Numbered from the stretch's first letter, positions 38,101 to 50,345 are shown. The stretch is 64,000 bases of DNA from Spodoptera frugiperda (GCF_023101765.2 NC_064213.1:1116001-1180000); one strand, 5' to 3'. The notes: generated by a model not told the origin, from the sequence alone. A program made the numbers and translations.

Positions 38101-39835
38101 CAATTTTCAATTGTATTTATTTAAATTGAATGTCAGCCGGGGTAATAAAATGGTCATAAAAGCAATTTATGCTAATAGTTCTGTGTGTATCACACGTTTG
38201 AATGTTCATATTGAATAGTAATGGTTGTATTTATACTGTTATGGATAACTTCGCGTTTATTTTAGGAACGACTTAATCTTCTTCTTTTATGGCTTAATGA
38301 CCCAGTTATTTAAGACCAGGGTCCTCCATATTTACGACTCTGTATTAGTATTAAAATTGTTTACAATATTAGTCTAATTGTTCTGCGTGCTAATTGAGAA
38401 GTAACACTCGTGACTCGATAGGATATCTGACTAAAAAAGTCATGCCAAATAGATACAATGAGTGATTCAAAACCAGCTAGATGTAGGTAATTAAACCATT
38501 CAAGGACTAGCATTAGGAATGTTTTAGTACTTTGCAGAATTCGATAAACTTGTTTCATTTGCCTATATTCTACATGAAGTTAAATAAAATGTAAATAACT
38601 TAAAAAACCCGTACAAACTAACCGTTCAAATGATTACATAGCCCACAAACCATAACACACCCCATCTTGAGTCACATCCATACAAGTGGAGATACGCAAC
38701 AAAATAATAAAACACGCTATGGTTTGTCCATAAAACCGATACATACATTGCTGTCTACAGATGTAACCGCAGAGGGCCGAGTGGTGTTGACCGCGCAATG
38801 GCCAGCGAACACCAGTTGCGGTTACAGACAGAAATGTTCCACTAAATAATACTCTACTGCGGTGGCGAACTCTGTAGTTTATGGCCAATAATCACTACAT
38901 AGTTGTAAAAGGAAGTGCAGCTCCCACAGTAATGATTTCGAAACTATTTTCTGCTACTTTTTAACGATAAACGGTAGTAATGAGCCACATAGCCACTGGA
39001 ATGGTAATATCTTATTTGAACAGCGGTTTTTTAACTGATGACAAGGAATGGGGCAATTTGATACGCACATTATGTGTGTAATGTTATTGGAGTTTTAAAA
39101 TATTCGCATAAGGTTTTTGTTCTTCCAAACAGATACAAAATATTTTTAAATGCGTATGTTTGTGGGTAATGTCACTTTTACCAGTTAAATTCACATTCAT
39201 AACATTACATTAATCTTCTAAAAGCAAAATTATACACTTCTTGTTGTACATTGTTATAAAATTCCGGTAACAAGCGCACATTTTACACATAAAAAAATTC
39301 AATGAAAACTTATTACCCATCCAATTTTATTTTACATAATATACATAGAGGCATATTTCAGTAGCAGGAACATACAATGAAATTCATGAGCACAATAGGT
39401 GTACGTTCCTTTCAGAGGAAAACGTTGAAGCCTGCTGGGAATTAATTACCGTACCTAACCTATATAATTTTATTACCACATACAGGAGATTCTCTCTTAA
39501 TTAGAGAGCCTTACTTTTATATACAATAGCGTATTTGCAGGTTTTCTTATACCTTAATATAATATTTAATGGTCACCTATGTTCAGAGTTGTGAGATGAG
39601 TAATTTAATAATCACAAAACAAAAAATAAGTGTGAATAATAAAAGCACATTAGAACTAACAACCGACATAACTGTATAAATAGAGCTACCGAACGCCATC
39701 CCCGAAAAAACGGAGCAAAAAATATAGCTCACAAACAACGCTAACTCGATATTACGTCATACAAACACAACGAACACAAAAGCAAACTAACCTAATTTGC
39801 ACCACAAAAAAGCAAAAAAAAAGTAACAAAACACG
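35120..39835. other. Unique AT-rich stretch, almost free of recognised repeats
   Basis: No gene recognised. A less AT-rich block at about 36540-36760 (AGCGACATTGTCC, GCATGCAGCGGACC, CAAGCGCAGGGGG) could be conserved non-coding sequence. The 87-codon frame there has no domain. Confidence 0.5.
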
Positions 39836-39839
39836 ACAC

Positions 39840-39930
39840 GTCATCGCGAATATCGTATCAATGGAGACGCGCAGTCTCCGAGCGCGGTCGTTGACCTCCC
39901 TGCGCGCGGCCGCAGCCGATTCATCGTACT
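39840..39930. promoter_or_regulatory. CpG-rich patch, possible promoter
   Basis: GAGACGCGCAGTCTC forms a small hairpin, followed by GAGCGCGGTCGTTGACC and GCGCGCGGCCGCAGCC. The roughly 500 bases downstream are less AT-rich and free of recognised repeats up to the SINE at 40487, so a 5' untranslated exon on the plus strand is conceivable but unproven. Confidence 0.3.
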
Positions 39931-40486
39931 TAGGAATTCTACATCAGTAATAAACTTTTCGTATTATTATTGTGCGAAACATTGAAAGTCTTTGAAAGTT
40001 TCTTATATGTAGTTTCAAGGGGTTTTATTTGCTTCCGTACTTCATAAGTTACGCCCCTATTCGTCTTCCCAGCGCGTGTATTGATTTTCTTTGCGAAGGT
40101 GTCGGCGAAATTCCCTCTGTACGCTCGAATATATTGTTTTAGAACGCTCTCGTGTCTCTTCTATTAATTCCTTATCATTGTACTCCTCGTGTGATGTATT
40201 TTCGGCAATATTTGTTTTGGTTACTTTCCGTGAATCGTGCGGAAGTGAAATATTTAGGGAATAAAACAGAAGTTGGTGTTTGTTTGTGTTTTGGAAAGCG
40301 TTGGGAATATTTGGATGGTGATTCAGTGATAAAGTTTAGCTTAATTCAAATAAATGGATTTGTTTGTTCACCCTTAAATCCTTATTTAATTTTGACCCTC
40401 ATCAAAAATAAAATAAAAACATCGAATACAGGATTTCGCTTTCAGTTGCCAAGCTTTCTAAAACTCTACAATACATCACATCATAT

Positions 40487-40645
40487 TAACAGCCTGTTAG
40501 TAGCCACTGCTGACCAAAGGCCTCTTCTCACATGGAGAAGGTTTGAGCAATAATCACCACGCTTGCTCAACGCGAGTTGGTGATCCCAAACTTATAATAA
40601 GAAATTGTAAAACCAGGTTTCCTCACGATGTTTTCCTTCACCATA
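40487..40645 (-). mobile_element. SINE family D, 5'-truncated
   Basis: Carries the tail half (AGCCACTGCTGACCAAAGG through GATGTTTTCCTTCACC) without the tRNA-like head, as expected of an incomplete reverse transcript. Confidence 0.8.
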
Positions 40646-40734
40646 TAATACATAGATAGAAAAAAAATCCTCTTTCTTCACAATATACAAAAACTTTTCC
40701 ATTAATACAGTACAACTTTCTTAGCAAACAAAAC

Positions 40735-40845
40735 ATTCCTAATGTGTTTGGATAAGAGAGTTCCTGGTAATGAACCCGCGACCTCGAGTTCTGCGAACGA
40801 CATGTGAACCACGGAGCCAGTAGGTCAAAGGGGTACCATGCACGA
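40735..40845 (-). mobile_element. Possible tRNA-derived SINE head
   Basis: The minus strand reads CTGGCTCCGTGGTTCAC and, about 35 bases later, GGTCGCGGGTTCATTACC, spaced like A and B boxes. Only one copy seen here, so the family is unproven. Confidence 0.45.
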
Positions 40846-40980
40846 CTGACTTCAAAATTAACTGAATATGATCTAAGAGAACATTGCCTTGAGGAACTTC
40901 TACCAGTACGAATACGTCTTTAAAAGAGACTATTACTTTTGAGTTTGTTTCGGTGTTTCTTCTCAGAGTAGTCAGATAAG

Positions 40981-41309
40981 AATAAGGATGATGACCGGTT
41001 AAGAAAATGAAAAATCTAATTAGTCCGTCAGTTAGGTAATTAAAACATTAGACACGTATTTTTTATTTTCTTACGGAAATAAATACTTTCGAAGATAATT
41101 ATTTCGATTTCAAATATCGCGTGACGTCACTTCTAGGTACGTTTTATACGTAGAAATGACGTATTTGCTCCTAAACTTTGACTTCGAACTTCGTTTTATC
41201 TATGTATTGTTATCTTATACGACAAATTATAAAAAAATACGTGTCTATTACCTAACTGACGGACTAAACAGATTAATTTTCATACCCCATCATCAGCCCT
41301 ATTAATATT
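40981..41309. mobile_element. MITE with long inverted arms (family U)
   Basis: AATAAGGATGATGACC ... AGTCCGTCAGTTAGGTAAT ... AGACACGTATTTTTT on the left is repeated in inverse at the right. The centre includes ATATCGCGTGACGTCAC and TACGTAGAAATGACGTA. One arm also occurs at 56715-56800. Confidence 0.8.
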
Positions 41310-41910
41310 CGTCTAAACTATCTTGTTGACCATCATAACCTTTTGGTTTAAGTCAGAAGTACAATGTTCGGTAAAGATCCTAACCTTGTATTAATAATTC
41401 GAGAGTCTGTGGTACGGAAATAAAATCTGAAGGGTGTGAAACGAAGGGGTGTGTTGAATATATTGGCAATTTCCACTAACGCAAGCAAAGCCGCGGGCGA
41501 ATGCTTGTAATCGAATAAAGAAAAAATATTTTGCTATGGAAACCAAACCCTTGAGGAATAACCGCATATAACATGAGATATATGCCTCTCAATCTTGATA
41601 TATCTCTTCATTGGAATTTAACAAATTCGTGGACAGTACTTTCTCACAGGTTGCATCTACTGAGACAGTACTTTTTATTCGTACATTACCCACAGGCGTA
41701 GTGTCATAGTGTCACAATGCGTAGTGTTATAGTGTCACATAATGTAGTGACAGTACAAAAGTCTTAACTATACCACTGTCATGACAGTACAACAGGCGGT
41801 TTTTACGATAGTATGAAAAATCGGTCGTCGTGAAGCGTAGTGATTTTATGCAAGTAAAAAATGATACGTCGACAGGCGTACTGTTGTATCACTTTTAGCT
41901 ACCGAGACGC

Positions 41911-42046
41911 CTTTTTTTGAGGGGGAATATCATCAAATGACTTCACCCGCCTTGGGTGAGGCAAGAGGGAGAGTCAGACTCTGACTCACTAAAAACCACC
42001 CCGTTCCTTCTCCTGCTTTCCGGGCCGGAGCCCCGGGAAACCCGCT
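41911..42046 (-). mobile_element. Retroposon family C copy with 15-bp target duplication
   Basis: Nearly full-length minus-strand copy (T-run at left, head CCCGGGAAACCCGCTG at right). Flanks at 41898-41912 and 42047-42061 are near-identical (shared core TACC[G/A]AGACGC). The insertion lies inside another dispersed repeat. Confidence 0.85.
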
Positions 42047-43124
42047 GTTACCAAGACGCTTGTGGTCGTTTCTATCCACGAACGTATTACATTCGGCCTA
42101 GCAGTTTAGGAGTAAAAAAATAACAAACGCTTTCTCGTACAATATTAGTAAGGATATTTAATGAAGTCAGCCCTTCCAATAACAATAAAGGTACCAGCCA
42201 GCGCATTAAGATACCCCAATTTCTTTAATAGATTTTCAACCCTATCTCCTTATGATAAAGGTGAAAATGTTTGACAGTGCTGTGTAAGTTGATGTGCCTA
42301 CATGATCTCTTCCGGCATGATAAGTCATTTTAGGAGCATTAATATTACTTAATTGCAAAAAAGGTTTTAAGGCATTAGGTATAAACCTTTATAGAAACAT
42401 GGAGGATGTAATGTGTATTACGTGACTGTGGATACACACCAATATAAGTACCTACGTGTGTGTTGTAGGGCTGGTAGTACATGAGTTAACATGAATGTCG
42501 GTTTTTATAATTTTTGTTTAATTTTCTTGCCATACACTTTTAGAATTACTTGTTGATCTTGATTTTAATCTTCTGCTGAATGTGACCACTAATTCCTTGA
42601 TTTGATTATAATTCTTATCTCCTCTATTTAAAGACGTAATGTCACATTACTTCTTGGATCTTCTACTTTAAAAATCTTTGTAAATATTATCCCAGAGTTC
42701 TACATAGTAAGAAATCCCAATCGTATTTTATGATCTATTGGAGGAAAGCTCTACAATTTTAAATATTTGCAGCAAATTAAACTACTTCAAAAACAAACAC
42801 CACATCTTTCATTTTCGTGTCATCATGTCATTTTCGACAGCCCTAGTGCGTACAAGGCGTCCGTTAGATTAGGCAAATGAGATGTCATTAAGTTCGTATT
42901 GTCCCGTGTCATAGGCCATGCAATATGGCGGAGCTACGAAATGACAAACAAGCCATTTCACTTAGTAGCCACTACGCCCTTTTACAGAGAAACTGCAGAG
43001 AAAGTAATTAGTTAGAAATTACTGGGAGTGGTCAATACTAACTTGTTGCTTGAACGTATGTCTTTCATTTTTCACGAAGGGATTGAGCTGAAGTTAACAT
43101 GTACTAATTAAATCAAATTAAAAA

Positions 43125-43240
43125 TTTCTCTTTATAAGCCGGTAAACGATCAGACGGATCACCAGAGACGTTTCTGGTGTCCATTGGCGTGCGTTACACA
43201 TCGGTTTTCGGTGAGGCCGTTCACCACATTCCACTAATCA
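43125..43240 (-). mobile_element. Family R fragment, internally deleted
   Basis: ATAAGCCGGTAAACGATCAG, CGGATCACC and GGTGTCCATTGGCG, then a jump to CGGTTTTCGGTGAGGC, which lies much further along in 45225-45530. Confidence 0.65.
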
Positions 43241-43264
43241 AGGCATGCAAATTATACATTACAA

Positions 43265-43318
43265 AAATACGGTCGAATTGAGAACCTCCTCATTTTTTTG
43301 AAGTCGGTTAAAAATTTA
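43265..43318 (-). repeat. Family E fragment
   Basis: GAATTGAGAACCTCCTC then TTTTTTTGAAGTCGGTTAAAA is the reverse complement of the start of family E. Confidence 0.65.
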
Positions 43319-43630
43319 GTTTATTGTAGGTTTCCTTGAATTTTGTGAAAATTTCGATCAGCACTTCTCAATTTCACATTTTCGTTTTAATAATGGCATA
43401 GCACTACTTTTTCCGTTGTGGTCAAAATTCAACCAGCTGGTAGTTAAACGAATGTGACATTACAAAGTTGGTTAGCAGTTAGTTGGTTCGTATCTCAGTA
43501 ACTGTACACCACACAGTCGGTTATTATAACTGTAATCACTTGTGCACTTAACGTGCCGACGTACGATTAACCATAGCAGTTAAGATACTAAACTATCGCT
43601 AGATAACCACTGGTTAGTTTCTGGGGTTAA

Positions 43631-43660
43631 AGCTTAATCAGATTTTTGTAGGTAAGTTAA
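43631..43660 (+). promoter_or_regulatory. Weaker candidate recursive splice site
   Basis: GATTTTTGTAG is followed directly by GTAAGT (junction 43651/43652). A branch-like CTTAATC lies 15 or so bases upstream. The pyrimidine tract is short. It is on the same strand as the stronger candidate 12.9 kb upstream. Confidence 0.28.
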
Positions 43661-43752
43661 AGGACTTGTTATAAAAGGTATTGGCATATAGTTATAATGT
43701 AACCTGCAGGCTACAGGGTCATAGTTACAAACTCCAAGACTGAAAATGTTCT

Positions 43753-43882
43753 GGAGCTGCGGATTACCTAGCGGGTTAACCGGGGCTCTGGCTCGAAAAG
43801 CAGGAGTAGGAACGGGATGATTTTTAGTCATTAAGAGTCTGACACTCCCTCTCGCCTCGCCCAAGGTAGGATAAGTCATGCT
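43753..43882 (+). mobile_element. Retroposon family C copy
   Basis: Head GGAGCTGCGGATTACC and core AAGAGTCTGACACTCC. Flanking AAATGTTCT (43744-43752) and AAATGTTTT (43883-43891) suggest a 9-bp target duplication with one mismatch. Confidence 0.8.
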
Positions 43883-44149
43883 AAATGTTTTATCTAAATG
43901 ATTAGACACGGTACTTTGGGGTAACTTAGAGGACTGAAAATCCTAGCGTGGCAACGTTTTAAGTAAAACTTTGATTACCTATTGGTAAAGAGTTCACAGT
44001 TCTAGTACATATCGGTTCAACAACACTGCTTGATACGTTTTTAAAAAAACTTACAACAATTTTCCCCCACTTAAACCCCTTTCAATCCTAAAAGTAATGA
44101 AACTTAATCCCACCTACACGTTGTGCAACCACGGGATATTGAGACCCCG

Positions 44150-44192
44150 TGTCCCGGGTTCCACGATCCCGGGGGATCGATCGTCCCGGGAT
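44150..44192. repeat. Cluster of three CCCGGG palindromes
   Basis: CCCGGG at 44153-44158, 44168-44173 and 44185-44190, separated by CGATC/GATCGATCGT-type sequence, so the block can fold in several ways. A fourth lies at 44702-44707. Confidence 0.7.
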
Positions 44193-45224
44193 AAGAAGGG
44201 ATAGTTTTCAATTGGCTGGGATCAACCACAATCTGTTGTGTTGTCGTGTGCCAGAATTGGATTGAAATAACTAGCGAGTAAGGGAAGGCGTGGATTGCTA
44301 TGCAATTTTCTTGCTTCACTAAAGCTAAGAAAAAGTATCTTTAGATTGTATATTTGTTTTTCTTTTAGAAGCATACCTTTTTTCGGCAGAAAAGTTTAGA
44401 TTGCGATCTTGTCCCGGTCTTTTCCCGGCTTTGGGTCGTCACTAAACCTTAACTGAATGAAGTTGAATGTTTTATATGTATTTTACATAGAAATACAGTC
44501 TGTAGATGATACTAAAAAATTGCTTGCCTCTAACAATTATGTTTAAGATAAAAATCAGCTTCTCATTTTTCTACCACATTATCTGTAGACAATTTTAATT
44601 CCTCCACTATAAAAACTCATAGCACGTAAAAAGCTCCTTTGTAATAAGAATTTAATTAGTATGTTCACATGAGTCGCGGCGGACACGTTTTTCTTTTCTG
44701 TCCCGGGAATCAAGCTAATTAATTTCGATGTCAAAAGGGAAATAAGAAATGGACGAAAAATACATTTTCTCATTAAGTAAAATGGATATTAATTAATATA
44801 TAATTATATTACGTTCGCCTTTATACGTTTTCCCAGTAATACGATCGATGAATACGATCGTGTTCGTTTGAGAGGGAACGGTTTTTGAAAATGGAATACC
44901 TAGAACGTTATACCGAGCTAAAATTGCCAATTACAAAAATAGGTTATTTAAGTACTGGCATAAAGGAAGAAAAAGAAATATTTTTTGAATATAGAACACA
45001 CACGCTTTTTATTAAGTTCATTAATTTATTAGGTCTTGTTGACTCGTTATGAATGGCGGTCTTTGTAGTCGCGAAAGTGAATGCCTAAAATAAAGTCTTC
45101 AATAAACCTGAACGATTTAGACTGCCTGCCGAGGGTGGAGATACAAACCCTTTTAGGTAAAGGAGGCCCATATTCCGGCACTGGACTGTCATAAACTTAA
45201 TTATATTCTTGCATTCTTCAGTCA

Positions 45225-45530
45225 AAAATCGATTCCCCGCCGGTAAACGAGCAGACGGATCACCTGATGTTAAACAATCGCCGCCGCCCATGGACACCCG
45301 AAACACCAGGAGCGTTACAAGTGCGTTGCCGGCCTTTTGGGGGTTAGGAATTTAAGGGTTGTTGGGGAATTGGGAAGGGGGTGACTGGGCCTTCGGTAAC
45401 CTCACTCACACAACGGAACACAACGCAAGCGTTGTTTTACGTCGGTTTTCTGTGAGACTGTGGTATCACTCCGATCGAGCCGGCCCTTTCGTGCCGAAGC
45501 ATGACTCTCCCACACTAATCTTTAACTAAA
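45225..45530 (-). mobile_element. Family R copy, longest in the window
   Basis: CGGTAAACGAGCAGACGG, CGCCGCCCATGGACACC, TGCGTTGCCGGCC, GGGCCTTCGGTAACC, AACGCAAGCGTTG and GATCGAGCCGGCC. It extends the family about 150 bp further 5' than the other copies. Confidence 0.75.
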
Positions 45531-45863
45531 CATGAACTTATCTATTATAGATTACTATCTAACACATAAATACCTACATTATAAAACAAAATCCTTGTAC
45601 TTACTCGTATGAGACACGTCATAATATGAATACAAGGTCAAACAATAATTTTATTAATCCAGCCGAGCGCTAACCGCACTATGTCCTTAATTAGTTTAGC
45701 CAGCCTCCGATAAAGTAATTAACAAATACTTATACAGCGTGTGTTTACTTATAACATACATGGATATAGGATGAGTATGTTTATAATAAGGTCGTGGTTG
45801 TTATTTTCCGATGGTTTTATGCTCATATAGTTGGTATTGGACGTACTGCACATTGATCTATAC

Positions 45864-46064
45864 CAGGATTTCCCAAACTATGGGTCGCAACCCATTGGTG
45901 GGTCGCAAGCGAATTTTTAGTGGGCCTTGTCTATACAAAGACATACTAACCTACCTGTATTTTATTTTTCATATTTGTAACGGTTTAATTCCTAGAAAGG
46001 TGTCTCTCGATTTTAGGAACTTAACTTAGATAGGTCGTAGTCTAGACAACTTTGGGAACCACTG
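45864..46064. mobile_element. hAT-type MITE
   Basis: CAGGATTTCCCAAACT at the left and, inverted, CAGTGGTTCCCAAAGT at the right, both typical hAT termini. Flanks ATCTATAC (45856-45863) and ATCTATAA (46065-46072) are an 8-bp duplication with one mismatch. The body of 201 bp has no transposase. Confidence 0.88.
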
Positions 46065-46244
46065 ATCTATAATACTATTTTTTAGAAAAGAAAGTCTGTC
46101 AAATTCTGTCAATGGATTTTCTACTCTATTGCAATGTACTTCTAAATTTCTACTGAATTTCTACTTTATAAAGTAGAAATTCTAAACTTAATTAAATCCA
46201 GTCTAAAGCCACGTAGACAGTATTTGCGACGTGGAAATTCTATA

Positions 46245-46340
46245 AACATTTTCCCCGACCCGGAAATCAAACCCACAACCTCCATCAATCACTTACGACT
46301 TTATTGTAACAGAAAACTGACGTTACGACAAATCTTTTTG
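46245..46340 (-). mobile_element. Possible SINE fragment with B-box-like sequence
   Basis: The minus strand carries GGGTTTGATTTCCGGGTCGG, close to the B box and following bases of family A. No A box is visible upstream. Confidence 0.35.
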
Positions 46341-46973
46341 ATCTCTATGACATTGGCATTCGTCCCACAAAGTTTAACAAATAACACTTAACAAGATATA
46401 GGAAATTGAACCTTATTGCTATGAAATAGAGGCTATGGAAGCAACATTGTAGCTTTATACCATTAATGTAGGATAAAACAAAAGTACATTTATTATCTCG
46501 TGCCAAAACCGACCTACATAATGATATAATTAATCATTCGAACATCTTCCTTCATATCTAACGACATCCGTTTCCCGTATACACACATATACACATAGCA
46601 TATATATACACAATACGTATATAACCCACTACATACACAGACATACGCAGAAACCCTAAACTAGTGATGTGGGAAGTTGTATCGCGACATAGTGAATGTC
46701 ATTTTTGCCATCATTTTCTAGTTTATTTAATTTGAACTTTTCTACAGATTCAGTAATGGACGTAAATTATTGACACACCACCCATTCCCTTAAGGATAAG
46801 CAGAAGAGAACATGATAGATTAATTACTCTGTGACTTTTCATCGGTATTAAATCACGAACCTAACTTGAGACTCCCTTTAATTAGCAAACACACTTATAA
46901 TATATCCACTTAACCAATGAAAAATGTATAATATCGAAAACTTTGGCAAGTCCTCTATAATACAAAAACAGAT

Positions 46974-47111
46974 TTATAATAACTATCGTGAGACTAAGTA
47001 GACTGAATTAACTAAAAACTCACGCACGCTGCTCATGATGAAAAGTCGCTCTGTGAGTCCAAACTAGTAGAGCTTTTATCCATTAAGTTACACAAACCGC
47101 GAGTTTTAGTT
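46974..47111. repeat. Family F repeat with 9-bp direct repeats
   Basis: TTATAATAACTATCGTGAG, CACGCACGCTGCTCATGATG, CTAGTAGAGCTTTT. AAAACAGAT occurs at 46965-46973 and 47112-47120. Confidence 0.75.
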
Positions 47112-47599
47112 AAAACAGATGTTTGTAAACCTAATTTTAACCCACCATCCCAACATTGAACCAAGTTCCTCAAAAACGACAGTGGCGCCGCTCCCAACAA
47201 AGTGTGAGTGCATATTGTAATTATAGGTTCCTGATAGGTTCAATAATCGACGTATTCACGGGTATAATGGCGAGTTAATGGATTTCTATTGAGAATATTC
47301 TCTATAACATGTTGGTAATCTTGCAAGCCACGCCATCACTTCGGCTAGAAATGATAAATTGTATGGGATATCTAAGCCCTTGTACTATGTTTTTGCTCAA
47401 GTACTTAGATATTTGTTTTAAAGTTGTGTATGTATGTGGAACCACGACATCACACTTCCAATGCTCAGCATTGGTTTAAGGGATTATAATGAAAACAGAA
47501 AATAAACCAATGGAGAAGAAATTTTCGATTTTCAAAATAAGATCATTAGACAAACTCTTAAATCATTCCTTTTCGTATTTGATATCGTCATCAGTTCCC

Positions 47600-47740
47600 A
47601 CCAAATTCCAATTACTGCGGCATTAATGATATAAAAAACCTAGAACCTCCAAAAATACTATGCTGAAAACCACATCAAAACCGCTTCAGCCAAACGCGAG
47701 ATAATCGCGCGCAAACATACATTGTTACATACAACATAAA
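47600..47740 (-). repeat. Family E fragment
   Basis: ACATCAAAACCGCTTCAGCC, AAACGCGAGATAATCGCG and CAAACATACATTGTTACATAC are the inverse of the AACATACAT...GCGCGGTTATCTCGCG block at 25540-25650. Confidence 0.55.
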
Positions 47741-47921
47741 CACTGAAAAGTTTTTTGTAAAGCAAGTTCACTTCTGCGAACCTCTACGACAAATAAATAA
47801 AAATAAAAACAGACATACAAATAAAACAGCGAACACAACCGGTAAATTAATTACGAGAGAAAACTGTTAATGGATAATGTAATTAGCTGATGCTCAGACA
47901 GATAACACTATTACTCATTTG

Positions 47922-47940
47922 GAAAGAAAGAAAGAAAGAA
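47922..47940 (+). repeat. GAAA microsatellite
   Basis: About five GAAA units in a row. Confidence 0.85.
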
Positions 47941-48004
47941 ATACTCAAATGATTCATCTTCTTATCGTGTGCTAACCAGAGCGCCGGTGTATAAATAAAA
48001 TATG

Positions 48005-48175
48005 TATACAGCGTGGTAAAAACATTATAAATGAGAATGTTTGTGTGTGTATGTTTGTTACCCTATTACGTCAAAACGGCTGAAGATATCGGGATGAAAT
48101 TTGGAACAGGGGTAGAATATGGTCTGAAACACGTAGGACACTTTTTATTCCATAGGACCGCGTGCGAAGCCTAAT
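48005..48175 (+). repeat. Dispersed lepidopteran repeat (family Z)
   Basis: CATTATAAATGAGAATG, TGTGTGTGTATGTTTGTTAC, GTCAAAACGGCTGAAG, GATGAAATTTGGAAC and GGACACTTTTTATTCC, ending GTGCGAAGCC. Same block order at 55890-56090. Confidence 0.7.
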
Positions 48176-49840
48176 CTAAAAGTTACGGTATTATTCGTCA
48201 AAAGTAATTTTTCAGTCAAGATAAAAGTATAGGAATGTTTTCAGAAGAAAATATGTCATTCGTAATATCTGCCGTATGTACCGTGACAAACGAACGATCA
48301 CTTCCATCTTCCGCGCCTCCGTGCTCCGCTCCACGTGTATTCTGCTTAAAATTCGCACTCGCTCCGCAAACAGTCACATCCCTACGAGCGGTCTTATCGA
48401 TCCTGACAAGATATAATATAAAATATATACCCACATACATCACTGTAACACCCGACACATTGGAAAACAATTCTTATGACGTGTGACGTATGATCGCTTT
48501 TCGCGTAACAAGCTATGACCTACAAAACATGTCGGATTAATCCGCAACAGGGCCGCACTCGGGCCAATCGTTTTTCGGATGACGTGTCGTGACGTCATTA
48601 ATTTAATAAGTTTTGCGCCTAAGTTGGGTACTGTGTATGACATAATATTTGATAGAAAATTCCCAGCGCATTTTGTAGGTAGGTTTTCTCACCCCCAGAT
48701 GTGTACTCAGCTGAATGGAAACATTTTTCCTTATTTAAGGCAAACATTTTTAGGTGTCCATTCAATATTTATATACTTTCTCTGAAAGGTACGAACAGGA
48801 AGATGAATGGGGTCATCATAAGGTGCGCGTAGAATGGAAACTCGCTTTTTCCTGGATCAGAATGGGCCGTATTTTTTGGTAAGCTTTTGTATGTGTCGCA
48901 TAGAAATATAAGGTATTTGGAAAATGGTTTTACAATACGGTTCGGTTGGTGGATGGAACATTTAGGTTGGACTTGCCGATAGCGCTACCACAGAACTGAC
49001 CAAAGCAGCTTATTGCAATTTCGCATCTTCCGAACTGAAATTCAATTACAGTAATCCTATTACACGTTATCAAAATCATCATTCCCGTTGCGTGCTGCAC
49101 TGGGAAAATTAATTACACATAAAGCCAGGTCTACACTGCACACTACATGTTTTGCGTCACTCACGTAATCCCGTTAGTGTGGACGTGGCGTGGTGGGACA
49201 AAGGCGTCATTTAGATTAGGCCGTCAGACTGTACGGCCCTAATGCCGTGCGGTTTGGACGTCCCTTTGACGTTACACTATCATTTGGTTATTGATCTGCC
49301 GGGAACTGTCGAACATGAAGGCTTGTCGGAAACAGGGCGACTACGATTTATTTTGAATCAAAACGTAAAACGCATCAGCTAACAGACCGTCAAGTTTTTC
49401 ATTCCTCGACGTTTCAGACGTGTTTTATTCTCGTTTCGCCTTAAACTATGCTAAAAATCTTAAACATCTGCCATCTTAAATTAATTATTTAATTATCAAC
49501 CCTCCTTCTTAACCCCAGCCTTAGCCACAAACACAGATCTAACCAACTACTTCCTAGCTAGATACAGACAGGATCACAATGGCCCTTATAACAATAGTGT
49601 CACTTCCATAACCGTCACGCCTTAGCTCCAAGGGGAAGGGCAGAGCTATACCTACCTACAACAATATTGCACTGCTCGCAGACTGTAATGAAGACCCATT
49701 GATCCGTACATAATTGCCTTATTGATGCTTATATTGTGAGGAGCAACTGTTAATATAAGTTTGTTCGGTGTCTCCATCTGAATCAATATGGCTGGTTATT
49801 TGTGAGTATATGTATTTGGGTGCAATAGTTTTTTACTCAT
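48176..49840. other. Unique stretch without genes
   Basis: Open frames on opposite strands at 48216-48486 overlap each other almost exactly and have no domain. A less AT-rich block at 49130-49330 was not assigned. Confidence 0.45.
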
Positions 49841-49843
49841 GAG

Positions 49844-49990
49844 CTCGCACTAGTATTTTCTTCCGTGTTGTGTTTGCGTTTAGTCATACAAATTGGTACA
49901 CATCACACTCAGGACTAATTTGTAGATAGCACAAAGAATAGTGCGGGAATTGAACACTTACTACGATGCTACTATGCAGCAGCCAGTTTT
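49844..49990 (-). mobile_element. SINE family B copy, diverged
   Basis: The minus strand reads a decayed B box (GTTCAATTCCCGC), then TTTGTGCTATCTACAAATT and CGCAAACACAACACGG, colinear with 29188-29395. Confidence 0.65.
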
Positions 49991-50008
49991 CCTGAGACTA
50001 ACTACCAC

Positions 50009-50112
50009 ACTCAGAGACTTTTAATGATTACTTAAACTATTCCTTAGTAACGATTTTGTTCCGTAAACAATTGCTAAGGACTGGGTTAAGTAATCATTAA
50101 ATGACTCTGAGT
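50009..50112. repeat. Fold-back hairpin element, family P, uninterrupted
   Basis: ACTCAGAGACTTTTAATG ... CCTTAGTAACGATTTTGT pairs with ACAATTGCTAAGGAC ... CATTAAATGACTCTGAGT, leaving a loop of a few bases. Reference copy for interpreting 1702-1973 and 24268-24360. Confidence 0.85.
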
Positions 50113-50237
50113 ACGGCGTTAAGTCAAATACTGGCATGGATGTAGCAGCGTGGTATACGACAATGAACTCCCTTCTTACAGTGAGACTCAATATAAATGA
50201 CGTAAAGCGAGTGTTGTTTTATTACGTCACTAGTGTG

Positions 50238-50345
50238 ACAATAGACTCACCCCTTATTTCAATAGGACTAAAGACAATATGCTACATTTAATAATATGTG
50301 CGCCTCTGTTTACCCCTTCGGCAAATAAAACCTGTGTTATTGTGT
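50238..50345 (+). mobile_element. SINE family A 3' fragment
   Basis: Matches the last 100 or so bases of 8035-8294: CTCACCCCTTATTTC, then AATATGTGCGCCTCTG and TACCCCTTCGG. Confidence 0.75.

Noticed and set aside
43425..43450. Sequence resembling miR-133 (TTCAACCAGCT)
   Set aside because: Only the 3' half matches, the seed region does not, and no partner arm forms a precursor hairpin.
48216..48486. Overlapping 83-84 codon frames on both strands
   Set aside because: Neither shows a domain, and mutual overlap in a CG-richer patch explains both.
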